Below, piece after piece: positions 41,636 to 52,769 of a DNA stretch of 64,000 nt. A model generated the notes under the pieces. It was given only the letters and a program-made list of their open reading frames with translations. It made no database searches and was not told the origin of the DNA. This DNA comes from Chondrus crispus. Taxonomy: Eukaryota > Rhodophyta > Florideophyceae > Gigartinales > Gigartinaceae. Where the stretch lies: assembly GCF_000350225.1 (NCBI RefSeq), contig NW_005178485.1:204099-268098 (forward strand), written 5' to 3'. Positions within the stretch are counted from its first letter, which is position 1. Every line of letters begins with the position of its first letter. The translations under genes were made by a program, and so were the position numbers.

Positions 41636-44593
41636 ATGACGCGGAAACGGAAGTCAGCTCAAGCGTCTCGGAATGATCCATCCCCACAGGTGCGCGACAG
41701 GATGGAGGTGGCAAAAGCATTGTTTGCGGACGTGATGGAGGGCTCAACTAACACGACAGTTGATCCTAGGGACTGCATACCGCTCACAAATGTTAGAGCC
41801 ATAGTTCGTTCAGGTGTAGAACGAATGAAGGTACTGTTCCGAGGCCATGCCGTTGCCGAAGGTAATCACGAAGCGGGTGACGCACCTCACGAACCAGGTA
41901 TCACTGCGGGATCGGATATGCCAGTGCTCATGCCGTTGACGGGTACCTACCGGCGATATGTGATCGACCATTTCAAGGGGAAGTGTTTGACGGAGACGGA
42001 GGCAAGGGAGAAAAGTCGCACAAGGACGCAATGGTACGGCGTGGTCGACGGGATGCACAGACTGGTTGCTATCCTCGAGCTCATCGACGAGCTACCTGCG
42101 CAATGGAGTGGATTCTCTTGGAGTGTGACCATATTGAGTGGTGGCCATAACGTGCAAGTGTTGCGGCAACTTGCGCGCCATCAAAACAGGAAGCATGCCC
42201 CTAGTTATTACATTGAAACGACCTTTTACGATACTCTTTGTGGTCTGCGAGAGGAGGCGGCTCGTTTGAAAGCGGAAAAAAACGGCCGAACACCGACAGC
42301 AAAGCAAATCGCCTGTGCTTACGATGGTTGTGCTCATCAGAAGGAGAGCACCTTGAAACAAACTGCTACTACTGCGCTGCGACTGTCGCAGAGAGTAGTC
42401 AACACAATCGGAGAGATTGTTACATCTGAACATCCCGATCTCATCGCATCACCATGCACGCTAAGTGGTGTCGTGAGACCGTCCAAATCCCCAAGCACGA
42501 GCAACACGGACTGTCGAGTATTTCGCAACTTCATTCACATCAGCTCACTTAAGTCTTGCATCCCATTCATGAATGCTTCTGGTGCAGATGGCGAGCTTGC
42601 TCAGGTAAATACATTGTATCGTGTACGTGACATGTGCAGATTGCACAACTTCAAACCTGTATCATACAAAGTAGTTGGAGAGCAGTTTCAGAAGGCCAAG
42701 GCTGCTTTGCAAGAAGCAAGAAAATTCGAAGAACTATTGGAGACAGATAAGTGGTCAAGTGAAATGGAGACAACGAAAGCGAATTTACTATGCACAACCA
42801 AATTCGATATAGCAGTGCTCACTAACAAGGGAAACGACAGAGCAATACTGGATGTTATTCTAGAACTGTATCGCCGAACTTGTCCCCAGATCGCCTCATT
42901 CAAGGAAGAGAAGTACAAGGCCAAGTATGTTACAACCCCTGCCCCATCACCTGCTATAAACAGTACACCAGCTACGCAAGCTTCCGGCCCCAATACGTCC
43001 ACGGCCGCTGCTCATACAGAGGGCAACGGTGCGCTGGAGGGTACTGCTGATGAAGGAATTGAGATAATGCCGGCTATACCCGATGATCCACATATATCCG
43101 CCGACGAGAAAGATCCAGCTGAACAGAATACTGCCGATCCTCCGCCAGCTGCATATGCTAAGTCGGCGGCTCCTCAATGCGAGGCCTCAGAACGACTTAA
43201 GACATGTGTCAATTACACGGACGATAGGGAGGTTTTCATGATGAAAAGGAGAGACTTCCTGAAGGAACTTGGCATAGAAGCATATCAAATGAAATGGCAG
43301 GAATACTATGGATCCGTGAGAACGGACAAATGCCCATTGTTCGATCTACTGTGTACAGACCCTCCGTACGGTACGCCATCATGCCGGTCAGGTGCAGGAA
43401 ACGGTTATGATAATGTCGTCGACACCACGGGAATGAAGGCCGTCGCAGAACTATCACGAAGTATACTGAAACCCGGTGGATGGGTGTTTATATTCACATC
43501 AATACAGTACTTTAGTAGATAGTACAATGCGTTTAAGGAAACGGGTTTCAGCGGACCTCAGTACCCTTACGTCATCATGAAGGACACCAAGACGTTGCAA
43601 GAATATCGAGGGGACGTCTTCCCTCAGAACGCCTGTGAATTTGGCATGTTCGCTAAGACACCAGGGCATCGACCGGATGGGTTCAAGGTAGATTTACGGA
43701 GCCCCTACCATGTTTTGCAGGCCCCAGAGAAACGGAAGTTTGCGGCAATATCTAGGGTACCAGTTACTTCTAACAAGTTACTCAAGCCTGGAACGAGATC
43801 ACCCATTCTGACGGAGGAGAAAAATCCCAATCTCTTAGCTGAGCTTATGTCAACGTTCTGTCCAGACAACGGTCATGTTCTGGACATTTACGGTGGTACT
43901 CTTTCTACGGCAATTTCTTGCATTCGGACAAACAGAAAGTGCACTGTAGTGGAGGCAGATGCTGAGCGATATCGTTTCGCCCATGAACGGCTTCGTTTAA
44001 TCGCCCAAAACCACTGCGGTCTATCAGAAGCTACTAATGCGCCAATGAAGAGGTCATGTAAAGATCCTTCTTCCGTACCATCCTTCGTGACAAGAAACTC
44101 CATCACGAGCGATACTAATAACTTGTCCGACAATGTCCTGTTATTACGTGATATGAGAAAACCTGAAAGCGGTATTGCTGATAGTGGGGAAGAGCCCTCA
44201 ATGGCTGTACGCGCAGCTACAACCGGGGGATCTAATGCGTCGTTCCTGGAAGCTGTGAAACCGGGAAGTACCGTGCGATTGATGGTGTCCGGGAAGGTGG
44301 TAGGGACCGGTACTCTTCAACTCCCTCCGGGCGATTCTTCGAAGTTCTACAGAAGGCTGCACGGACACGAGCTCAAAGATGTTGAGAGAGATGGCGAGTG
44401 CCTAGTTGCTGTGTTCCGTGTGTCAATTCTACCTGAGTCGAGGAGTGCGAAGTACCCTTACAATTTCAAAGGACAGGAGGCAGTCCCGGACAATCTGCGT
44501 GATATAGGTAGCGCCTTCTGCGCCTGGGACCTGCACAGTATGGCGCTCTTCAATGATGCGATTGTTACTCACTCGTCGGTACAGAACACATAG
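41636..44593 (+). CDS. ParB-like domain fused to beta-class DNA N-methyltransferase, one in-frame TAG
   Basis: ATG at 41636 (MTRKRKS); the frame is open upstream without another ATG. The N-terminal domain has YGVVDGMHRLVAIL (residues 134-147), the GxxR signature of ParB/sulfiredoxin-like domains that in phages and plasmids is often fused to methyltransferases. A Ser/Pro/Ala-rich linker (~430-540) follows. Methyltransferase motif IV is CTDPPYG (D575-PPY578), typical of amino-methylating (N6-adenine or N4-cytosine) enzymes, followed by LKPGGWVFIF. Motif I VLDIYGGT lies C-terminal to it (~748-755), so the order is that of the beta class. A single TAG (43520-43522, codon 629) interrupts a frame otherwise open to 44593. 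A C-terminal domain (~860-970) is unassigned. Confidence 0.8.
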
Positions 44594-45060
44594 TACTCAT
44601 GTAAAAGGCTGTACTGTTCTTCACGTCGGGCTTTGCAAACCATATTCACCGTATCAACTCTTATCTGTTTTACGCTCACCACAGAGTGGCACGCTGTCGT
44701 ATCACGCACTATTCGTGCATCGTCGCATTGCAGACATTCTGCCGTTTATGAGCAGCAGGCAGTAGCACAAAAGGCTGAACTCTTCTTCACATCGGGCTCT
44801 GCCAAGCGTCATATCCACTTTGTCGAAGTCTATATAATAGACACACCCCCCCCGCAACGCCCACCTTCTCAACCATCACCGCCGACCACCAACCAACACC
44901 AAGATGCCGTCAGAGGATGGCTGGTGGCGGGTACTGCATGACATAGTCGGGGTAGTGAGGGATGGGATGGCGTGGAATAGATACTGGACGGGGGTGTGAC
45001 GGTTGTTGGTGGTGATGGCGAGGAAGGGAATGCTGGTGTTTAGCTTGGAGTTGGCGGCGA
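44594..45060 (+). other. Downstream of methyltransferase to right TIR
   Basis: Non-coding; a poly-C/CCACC-rich patch at 44840-44900. No gene seen. Confidence 0.5.
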
Positions 45061-45467
45061 GGGGGGGTGGACGTGACGATACGGGTCATCGTAGAGGGTC
45101 GGGGAGGCTTGAAGTGGGCCACAATCGCCAACTTCGAGCAAGTCCAGACAGAATTTAGGATTAAATTCTGTCGGCAGATTGTGAACAGGTATCAAATTTT
45201 TATATAACATAAATTGTACTGCAATTTCCAAGTAAAATTGTATGATAATTTTTTTGATTTGGCCTATACAGAACCCCCCATCCCCCAGATTTAGAGAGTA
45301 CATGTTGGACGATAACTTCTAAACTATTTTGGTTTGTCCACTTCTGTTTTCTGCATATCACTACTACTGCTCTAAGCTTTACAACCATATAAAAATATCT
45401 GGAATCCGAAGGGGTGCCCCTGGTACTGTTTGGTATCCCAAATTCTGGTTACCACCAAACCAGTGTT
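45061..45467 (-). repeat. Right TIR of the 9.1-kb transposon
   Basis: Inverted copy of the left TIR. The outer end AGTGTT is followed by the target duplication AGGG. The homopolymer G-run at 45061-45067 is shorter than the C-run on the left. Confidence 0.9.
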
Positions 45468-45520
45468 AGGGGCCGAAGATATGGGGATGTGGGAGATCGA
45501 CGGCCTTGCTGGACACCGCC

Positions 45521-46002
45521 TGTTGTCGGAATGAGCAAAACAAGCAACTACTCGGACTTTCCTCGCCGTTCCTCCCTCCCTCTCTCTTGTCGCGAGCGCG
45601 CTCCCTAGTAGGTTAGAGCTTATTCACTAACTAGAGAATGCCGAGGCGTGGAAGAAACAACAACAACAACACAGATCGCGGTATGTTCTTACCCCGCGTT
45701 CAGCACTTTACTGCGCCAAACCAAGATTCAATAAACATACGTTACCCTCGTCCCCGAGTAGGTCGAGGGATTACAATACTTAAGCTATGGTTTCTGGTAA
45801 CTGTTCCCCTAGTTCAGCGTGTCAATTCCAGTGTAGGCACCCCTTGAGGAAAAAGGCGTATATCGCGCTCCATATATCACGCGCCCCTTCAGTGGTAGGC
45901 ACCAGGTTGAATGTCCAAGTTCTCCCTCCATCGGGCGTGGCATGTGTCACTGTAATGGAAAGAGATCCTAATTACACCATCACATGATCACGGTTGACAA
46001 CA
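45521..46002 (-). repeat. 3' LTR of the copia element
   Basis: 482 bp. Contains an AAC-type microsatellite (45658-45670), which yields an Asn-run frame that is not a gene. Confidence 0.95.
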
Positions 46003-46420
46003 CAGCCTCAATTGTTTCTTGGCAGAAACCTGGCTTGTCTACAGCTAGACAGTGCTTCTCATTCGTCCCATACTTCTCGTTAACCCCATCGCTTCAACAA
46101 ACAGGCACGGCTGTAGCGGAATCGCTTACCCGACGTATTTGACGTGCCGATTGCGTCAAATTCCGCGATTAATCTCGCCGCTCCTCGGGACTTGTGGTAG
46201 CGCTATCGCATTCTTCTGACTTCGATCCACGCGGCGCCGCTTCTTTTCACCGCCTGTGCGCTGCTGGGCCTTGGAACCTAGTGCCGTCTGTTCCCATTAC
46301 TCAGCCATAGATTGGACTTCCCCCGATCAAAAACCACACTAACTTCCCCAACTTATGCACGGCTCTCCACTGGGGCTCGAGAAACCCATTGAGCCACCTT
46401 ACACTCTGCATTTCCTTCCA
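46003..46420 (-). other. Copia 3' untranslated region
   Basis: Between the RNase H stop and the 3' LTR; no gene. Confidence 0.6.
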
Positions 46421-47656
46421 TCATGCCGGTGAGTGCCTTGCTCTGAGTGAGCTTAGTGAGGGCGTCGCTGGGTTGTTCACACCGGGGACATGAGCTACAC
46501 AGTCGATCTCATGGCGGTCGTACGCCTCACGAATTGCCGCCATGTCGATCATGACGCGGCGCTCAGTAGAATATGACTTTCGAGTGACCATGTCAAAAAG
46601 CCCTCTACTATCAGTCTTCATTATCACCTGGATGCGCTTCCCTAAAATGTGTTGCAGATCATACTTCAAGAAAATGCTGCGTCAAACCCTGCAGTGAAGG
46701 CTAGGATCTCCCCGGCCAGGGACGAGTGCGTGACGCGGCGGCACTTCCTGCTGCAGTAGTCAACAATGTTGCAATTGCCGTTCACATCGCGGAGTGCTAT
46801 CACGTATCCGAGCTGGCTGGAGAGGTCCGAATTATTAGCCAAAGATGCATCGGTATACACCTCGATTGACACAGTATTCAGATCCAACTTGGGAATTGCG
46901 ATGCCCTTTTCTGCAGTCTTGAGTACATACTTGATGACCTGGTTCGCTGCCTTGACGTTCTCGACTCCGTAGTCTCGCTCTCGAGCCTGCGCCAACTTGG
47001 CCACCGCGCAGCAGATGTCCGGCCTAAAATTGACGAGCCAAGCCAGCTTCGCTCTCATACTCCTGAACTCTTTGTAGTCCGCAGCTTCGTCCATCTTTTT
47101 CAGCTTGCGTGCATATGACTCCTGAGTCAACATCGCTTCTCCTCCCTCTTGCTTGACATGGATGCCTGCAAAGACCACATTTTCCATCACGCGTTCCTTG
47201 CTTTTCAAGCGGTCCACCGTTTGGCGAGTGTGATCCAGAAACTGGTCCGTTCCACACTGGAGCGTATCGTCTACGACGACTCCCGATAATCCCTCCAGGC
47301 CTACCTCGCTTCTCTTGAAGGAGAAGCTTAAGTCACCGCATGTAGTGTCCATACCTAGATCCATCTTATGGTGCCTTGACGATGTAGACCCCCAATAATC
47401 TCCGCTATCGGATAGTCCGTACAATGGCTTGATGAGCCGAAATCCTTGATGCTTGGGTAGGTTGAGCTCTTTTGGCGGTATCAAGTAGGTATTTCTCTTG
47501 AGCGGCGAGTCAGCTTGGAGGTATGCCTGGGTTATGTCATGAGCCCATATTTTATATCCGAACATTACCGCGATTGATGTGATTACCCGGATCGACCTGT
47601 GGTGGAGGGTAGTCGTATCGTGAACGACATTAAACTTATCGCGGTCTGTGTGACCC
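46421..47656 (-). pseudogene. Copia RT (C-terminal part) and RNase H
   Basis: On - from 47656: HTDRDKFNVVHDTTTLHHRS (motif just after the RT split), AHDITQAYLQA (catalytic Asp region, ~47540), LIKPLYGLSDSGDYW (~47430), GVVVDDTL (catalytic VDD, ~47275) and the RNase H EVYTDASLAN (~46850). A frameshift near 46668 moves the last RNase H segment (VIMKTDSRGLFD, HVPGVNNPA) to another frame, ending at 46421. Confidence 0.85.
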
Positions 47657-47697
47657 TGTGTCGTGGAGTTGTACAGCGAGGACAACGCTAGCCCTAA

Positions 47698-48543
47698 GAG
47701 CATCTCCACCGCGGCAGCAAATTCGGTCCAAATATGATATTTACCAAATCAGAGTAAAGTTTGGTCTCCACCGCGACACAAGAACGCAAATTGCATCGTA
47801 AATCGAATTCTAAATCGGCGTTTGCAATTTTTCTCGTGGCAAATCAGGCCGATTTGCAACGAGATGTATCCCAAAGCGATGATTGCCACGAGCTCGTCGC
47901 AAGCTGATTAGGGCGCGCGACCATTAATTCCGATTAAATCTCACAGTAGAAACACCTGGGGTGGCGGGAAGCCAGCTAGCAATTACATGTCTTGTCGAAA
48001 GCGCGCTGTAGATTTTGTCAAAGCCCTCGCAGTGGATTCCAAACCTTCTCGAAAAAGTATTCTCGTTGACTTGTGGAGGACTGCCATTCAGTCCGAAGTA
48101 GAGGGCCTTGATACGCGCCACCGCAGCGTCGTAGTCGCGATCTTGGTTGCGCGCGCGGCCTGCTATGGACCCGCCATGCACTCTCTCGCCGCCGCCAGCA
48201 TCATCAAACAGAATGTCGAGAATGCCCTCGGTCAGGAAGGTGACGACGTCATCCTCGTCAGCGTCTGTAAGGAAGTCTTCAATGTTGCACTCGTCATTCC
48301 CCTGCGCAGCGGCGCTGCCTTCGACCGCCTCCAGCGGCGCCATCGGTTTTAGGGCGCCAAAGTCGTCCAGAGAGTCCATGTCGTCCTGCGGGTTAACGAG
48401 TGCGCGCGATGGAGACGAGCAGCGCATTTGGCATAGCGCATTCCAAACAATTTGGAACATGGGGTGCCCAAAGACAGCGACCAGCTAGAAAACTGACACG
48501 CGTCCTAATTGGAATAGATTTAGCTGCAGCGCTGGAGATGCTC
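47698..48543 (-). mobile_element. Non-autonomous PIF/Harbinger element (copy 1)
   Basis: 846 bp bounded by GAGCATCTCCA...TGGAGATGCTC with 3-bp target duplications TAA (47695-47697 and 48544-48546). Short TIRs of this wording plus 3-bp duplications are hallmarks of PIF/Harbinger. It carries only the N-terminal part of a transposase. A shorter inverted copy lies at 59628-60264. Confidence 0.9.
47924..48460 (-). pseudogene. Truncated Harbinger transposase N-terminus
   Basis: 178-residue frame. An acidic N-terminal half (DDMDSLDDFGALKP, repeated Asp/Glu) is followed by ALYFGLNGSPPQVNENTFSRRFGIHCEGFDKIYSAL. That is the conserved segment that precedes the DDE domain in PIF/Harbinger transposases (Y-F, then F-x-RRF, then F-x-x-I). 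The catalytic domain is absent, so the element needs an enzyme in trans. Confidence 0.75.
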
Positions 48544-48687
48544 TAAGCGGCCTACAGTGTTCGCGGCGGTCCCTGAATACTAATGGAAATATCGGGTATT
48601 TATACAAGGGGAAATTAAAGAGGGTAGAAATCCGGAGGGGGGACAACACAGGAGACCTCCGGTGGCTTTGTAGCCTGTAACTTCGCC

Positions 48688-51600
48688 TCACTTGATCACC
48701 TCCGCTCCGCTCCCTCCACTGCGCGCGATCAGGTAAACTGAGCGCCAACATCCTCTCGCGACTAACATTCCTACCGCACCCCGCACGACCATTCGCGCCT
48801 TCGCTATTTCCTGGTCTGTATCCACGTGTTTCAGTGACAACGCGAATCTCGAGCCCATGACATTAGCGCCGGTTGGTATGTCCCTGAGATCGACGTTCTC
48901 CCATGTGCCCATTTCCTCAAGCCCCTGCAACTCGCTTCGCCTTGCCTTATCGAACCTGTCCTCCTTCCGGCGCGAGTCCTTGAACGAAAGTACCTCAGTT
49001 AGGTGAATGTACTGTTCCACCCCAAATATATCTCCCGAGTAAAATTCATCTCGCTGGTCTTCCATCAGCACCAGGTATTCATCACCGCAGTCGCTCTCTT
49101 CGTAGTTCGGATCCCTTAGGAAGTCGTCTTCCTCACTTTCGCTGTCCGTGTCGTCCTCTCTGTATTTTAACAAGGGAGGCATTGGATAGCCGTCGTTCGG
49201 GTCATGATCGGGCGAGATTTCGCCTGCTATAAACGGCTTCAAAGCGGACGCATTAAACTCTCTCGGACTGCCCCGCTCATCTGAGTTCGTTGTGACCTTC
49301 CCCTCGATCTTTAGTACTGAATACGGCCCGGTCCACTTACTGTGCTTGCCACACATCCCCAGTTTCCTCCATATGAGTACCGGATCCCCCTCCCACAGGA
49401 TGACGTGGGCTGCTTTCGGTGCATTTCTCTGTAGCACAGTGCGTATGCGTTGCTTAGCGACAATGGTTTCCATTTCGAGACGAGCCGTTTGCATCATGTT
49501 CATGCGCGTCTCTTGATTGGGGTGGCCGATATCTCCTGTTGCTATCCTGGGAAGCGTGCCGAAAACTAGTAGGCTTGGTACTAAACCGTCTGGCCCGCAA
49601 GTGTCATTCATAGCCTTCGTTGCTAGAGACAATTTCAACTCCCTTGATGCAGCCGGGTGGTCGCGGTGTATCTTCATGTAGATTCTACGCAAGGTATCGT
49701 GGTACCTTTCACCCACGCCCATAGAGTTGGAACTTTCCACCGGAGTTATCTCCACGGCCATACCTGAGTTATCTGCGTGCTTGTTCCATTTCGCAGAGGT
49801 GAATACGGACCCGTGATCTGCCTTGACCGAGTCTAGGAAACCTACGTAGGTTGACACCCAACATGTCAAGAATGCGTTCCACACGTCTTCTGTAGATTCC
49901 CCTCCCAAGAACGTGGCAGCAGAGTATCGAGTGTCTGCGTCTATGAGATGTAGCACCGGCTCGCTGGTAATCCACATTAGATCTAAGATTACTTGACGAT
50001 TAAAGACTATACCTCCCGGTACTGTAGCCTTGAACGTAGTTGGTCTTGGGGTGTGGTACTGGCAGGTCCTACACTGCGCTGCTATCTGCTCGAAAATCTT
50101 ACTGGTTTCCGTTGTCGCATCTTGTGAGTTCGCGCGACGGATAAGATTAATCAGCTTCTCCGTGGACGGGTGATATAAACCGAGATGCATCTTCTTTAGC
50201 TCGCTTACGGTTAAGAGTACCTCTTCTTCCCATTTGTAATATACATGCCCGTTGATTCGCTGTAAAGGGATAGCCCAGCCCAACTTATCGTGCACCAACA
50301 AGTTTTGGACGTTGGTCACGTACACCGTGAACTTGTCCATCGCGTCGAGGCCAATGAGTAGAGGGACATTTGGATGAACGACGTCCACCTTCAGTTCTAG
50401 ATATGCATTTCCGGGGACTGGTATTCGAACCACTATCGTCCCGAGGCTCTTCGCTTTGTCGCGTCCGAATCTGAATGTCCTCTGCGATTTCCCTGGATTG
50501 AACTTGAAGCCTGCAAATCGCGCGTACGCCTTCGCCTGCTGAACCCCGCATACCGAAGTAGACGCGCCCGTGTCTAGACGTGCGCCTTGAAATGTCTGGT
50601 TTCCCGGTCGGCCCGAAGCGTGTGTGTGAAGGAGAGGGGCTTCGCTCGGTATCTGCAGTACCTTTTGTCTGCTCTCCTCTTCGGATCGATTTCTGATCCT
50701 GGATACTGTAGACGATGCACTGCTGTATTTCAGCCCTACGCTTGTCCCATCTGTATTATTGATCGATGCTTGATTGGCTGTTCCCGGTGTTGTGCAGATC
50801 CAGATGGAATCTTGCTGCATTTTGGCGGGATCTGCCAAATTGTTTTCTCGTGTTTTAATGGATGGTTCGCCGTCGGTGAAGGCCACCTCGAACTGCTCTG
50901 TGTAACCTTCTGCTTCATCCGACTCAGAATAATCCCCTTCATAGGCCAGACCGTCGGTCAGGCCGTCGTCCGTGCTCTCTTCGCCGCCTCCGCCCCCGAT
51001 GGCGAACGCGATTGCTTCTCCCTCTTTCGACGCGCTTACCTCTTCTTCTTTCCCTTCTTGTGAACCGTCCAGGACCTCGTTCCAGTTTTCTCCATATTGG
51101 ATCTTTAGATCCTGTATGACCTCTGCTGCTGCGGCCATTGAGGTGGCCGAGTTTATTGCTTGCAGAGCTTTCTGGCCGTCGGTCGCGTAGCTGCGCTTAC
51201 CCTTGCAGGTTGGGCAGTCTACGCGGCGGTACCCGAACTTGCCACACCCGAAGCATTTTCCGTTGAACTGCTTTGGGGTGCTGTTCCTGTCAACGAATGG
51301 CCTGTATTGAGGGTTGGGTCGAGGGTTCCCATAAGTGTCTCCGAATAGCACGTTACCTAAAGACTTGTCGCCGATCCTGCCTCGCGTGGTCCTGGAGCTC
51401 CCTCCTTTCATATCTGCCGCTCTCTTTTCTTCTATGGCTTGAGCCCTCAGAGTAGCATACATCGTGGCGAAGTCGAGTTCGCTTGCCCGTGCGGTCGTGG
51501 GTCTTGCCCATCGATACGAGCTCACTGCATACTTCAGCCAACGTTTCCGCTCCTCTTCGGTTTGCAAGTTTTTGGGCACTAAGTTGATATGTTTGATGAT

Positions 51601-51789
51601 TTCGTCTCTGACGTGCTTTAGACCTTGTACGATCGAACCTTTCTCGTTGGCTGAGTTGTATAGCGAAAGCGAATTGAGGTACTCAACGGTCGCCTCTCGT
51701 GCTTCCCTACCGTGAAACGTGTCCAAGACGAACTTGTTCACATCTTCACAGCACTTGAACTTCGCTGGGTCACTCTTGAGCTTTCTCTT
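48688..51789 (-). CDS. Copia gag C-terminus, protease, integrase and RT start
   Basis: Open frame on - after a TAA at 51790-51792. Order: the end of gag with a knuckle CFGCGKFGYRRVDC (~51255), in which Tyr replaces the usual His; protease ARLDTGAS (~50580); integrase with LGLYHPSTEKLINL and CRTCQYH in the finger (~50190-50050), ILDLMW (~49990), VKADHGSVF (~49830) and GVGERYHDTLR (~49710); then linker and the RT start TWENVDLRDIPTGANVMGSR (~48890). It leaves copia sequence at 48778 and stops at 48688 in the insert. Confidence 0.85.
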   Translation of the reverse strand, partial: KRKLKSDPAKFKCCEDVNKFVLDTFHGREAREATVEYLNSLSLYNSANEKGSIVQGLKHVRDEIIKHINLVPKNLQTEEERKRWLKYAVSSYRWARPTTARASELDFATMYATLRAQAIEEKRAADMKGGSSRTTRGRIGDKSLGNVLFGDTYGNPRPNPQYRPFVDRNSTPKQFNGKCFGCGKFGYRRVDCPTCKGKRSYATDGQKALQAINSATSMAAAAEVIQDLKIQYGENWNEVLDGSQEGKEEEVSASKEGEAIAFAIGGGGGEESTDDGLTDGLAYEGDYSESDEAEGYTEQFEVAFTDGEPSIKTRENNLADPAKMQQDSIWICTTPGTANQASINNTDGTSVGLKYSSASSTVSRIRNRSEEESRQKVLQIPSEAPLLHTHASGRPGNQTFQGARLDTGASTSVCGVQQAKAYARFAGFKFNPGKSQRTFRFGRDKAKSLGTIVVRIPVPGNAYLELKVDVVHPNVPLLIGLDAMDKFTVYVTNVQNLLVHDKLGWAIPLQRINGHVYYKWEEEVLLTVSELKKMHLGLYHPSTEKLINLIRRANSQDATTETSKIFEQIAAQCRTCQYHTPRPTTFKATVPGGIVFNRQVILDLMWITSEPVLHLIDADTRYSAATFLGGESTEDVWNAFLTCWVSTYVGFLDSVKADHGSVFTSAKWNKHADNSGMAVEITPVESSNSMGVGERYHDTLRRIYMKIHRDHPAASRELKLSLATKAMNDTCGPDGLVPSLLVFGTLPRIATGDIGHPNQETRMNMMQTARLEMETIVAKQRIRTVLQRNAPKAAHVILWEGDPVLIWRKLGMCGKHSKWTGPYSVLKIEGKVTTNSDERGSPREFNASALKPFIAGEISPDHDPNDGYPMPPLLKYREDDTDSESEEDDFLRDPNYEESDCGDEYLVLMEDQRDEFYSGDIFGVEQYIHLTEVLSFKDSRRKEDRFDKARRSELQGLEEMGTWENVDLRDIPTGANVMGSRFALSLKHVDTDQEIAKARMVVRGAVGMLVARGCWRSVYLIARSGGSGAEVIK

Positions 51790-52721
51790 TTAGTACGTTC
51801 TTGCTTCTCCTGCCAATACGTTTTCTATGTTGCGAAGCGCGGCGTCCTCGGAGACGCCCCGCTCAAATGCACTAAATGCACACGACATATACGATGTGTA
51901 AATGTCCTCCCAGTTTTCACCCTCGTCTCCGCCGTATTTATCCGACGATCTTTGAAACGTGTGCTGAGTTTGCTCAGCACGCCTATCGTTTGTGTCCATG
52001 TCGGCTGTCCATTTCGTGCGAGACTCGGGGCGTTGCGGTGGTCTTCAGGCTGTTGGGCTACCTGTTCTTGCCCTGAATTGTCCCCCCCTCTCGGCTTGGT
52101 TTCATGATACGGTGCCTTGAATCTGAAAAGCGGGTATGCTGGTTCTGCTGCTGGTGACTCTTTAGGCATATCGATCTTTGTCTCTGCGGGTTCTGGTGTC
52201 AGATTGCTCTTCCTCGTCGTCGCGGGTTGCGTGGTCGGCTGAACTCCGTGCGGTGACGGGTGCCCTTCCGAGCTGTACGAACGAGTGGTGTCACTTCGCC
52301 TTAAGGCTATGTTTTTCATGCCGTCTTCTACTAGCTCGCGGCACAAATCCAGTGCGTCTTTGGTCGCTTGCTCTTCCCCGTAGAATTGTGCAAGTGCCTT
52401 CTTTATCTGCAGGCCGCGTCGCTTCTGGATTGCGCATCCTTGCGCTTGTATCAGATCTCGGATTTCCTTATACATCCTGGGAGCGTTGCGGCCGTTTATT
52501 GCTTCTTTGGAGAATAGAGTCTCCGGTGGGAGTAGCTCCAAGTAAGACTCCTACAGCTGTTCTCCCGTCGTGTTCTTCGTGACCACTTCCTCCATCCATC
52601 GCCGAATGTACTCTTGCTTCACGGATCCCGCGTCCGCTTTCCATGCCAGATTTCGTACCACCGAGGAAGGCCCCGCGAGACGGCTAGCTGGGTCACCTTC
52701 GCCTGAACTGTGTGAAGACAT
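51790..52721 (-). pseudogene. Copia gag N-terminal region
   Basis: ATG at 52721 (MSSHSSGEGD). A TAG near 52552-52554 interrupts after ~55 codons; the same frame then runs to about 51990 (PPETLFSKEAING..., with a Thr/Pro-rich part). A frameshift leads to ENWEDIYTSYMSCAFSAFERG and a TAA at 51790-51792, after which the pol frame continues without a shift. Three lesions make it non-functional as it stands. Confidence 0.75.
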
Positions 52722-52769
52722 CTTACCAAGTTAGTTGCCGTAGTCCAGCGCCAGCCGACGGTTCCGGAA

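Larger units (their letters stand above)
36392..45467. mobile_element. 9.1-kb DNA transposon with ~400-bp TIRs carrying presumed transposase and DNA methyltransferase
   Basis: Ends are inverted copies beginning AACACTGGTTTGGTGGTAAC, each ~400 bp and differing at only about two bases over that length. They are flanked by the 4-bp duplication AGGG (36388-36391 and 45468-45471). Inside are two divergent genes: an ~890-aa DDD-type protein on - and a ~985-codon ParB-like/methyltransferase protein on +. The 4-bp duplication would be compatible with the Sola-type superfamily, but that assignment is inference. TIR identity and the long open frames make this the youngest element in the window. Confidence 0.85.
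47657..48777. mobile_element. Insert splitting the copia RT, flanked by ACCC
   Basis: RT codons on either side rejoin exactly if 47657-48777 and one ACCC are removed (ACCC at 47653-47656 and 48778-48781). Without the nested Harbinger element the insert is only ~270 bp; it holds a TATA-like GGTATTTATAC at 48594-48604. It may be a solo LTR or small non-autonomous element; the family is not recognised. Confidence 0.6.

Noticed and set aside
45638-45847. Asn-run ORF, also at 52887-53096
   Set aside because: Lies inside both copia LTRs and comes from an AAC microsatellite.
48485-48751. 88-aa ORF next to the Harbinger insertion
   Set aside because: Spans the junction of Harbinger and the surrounding insert; chance frame.
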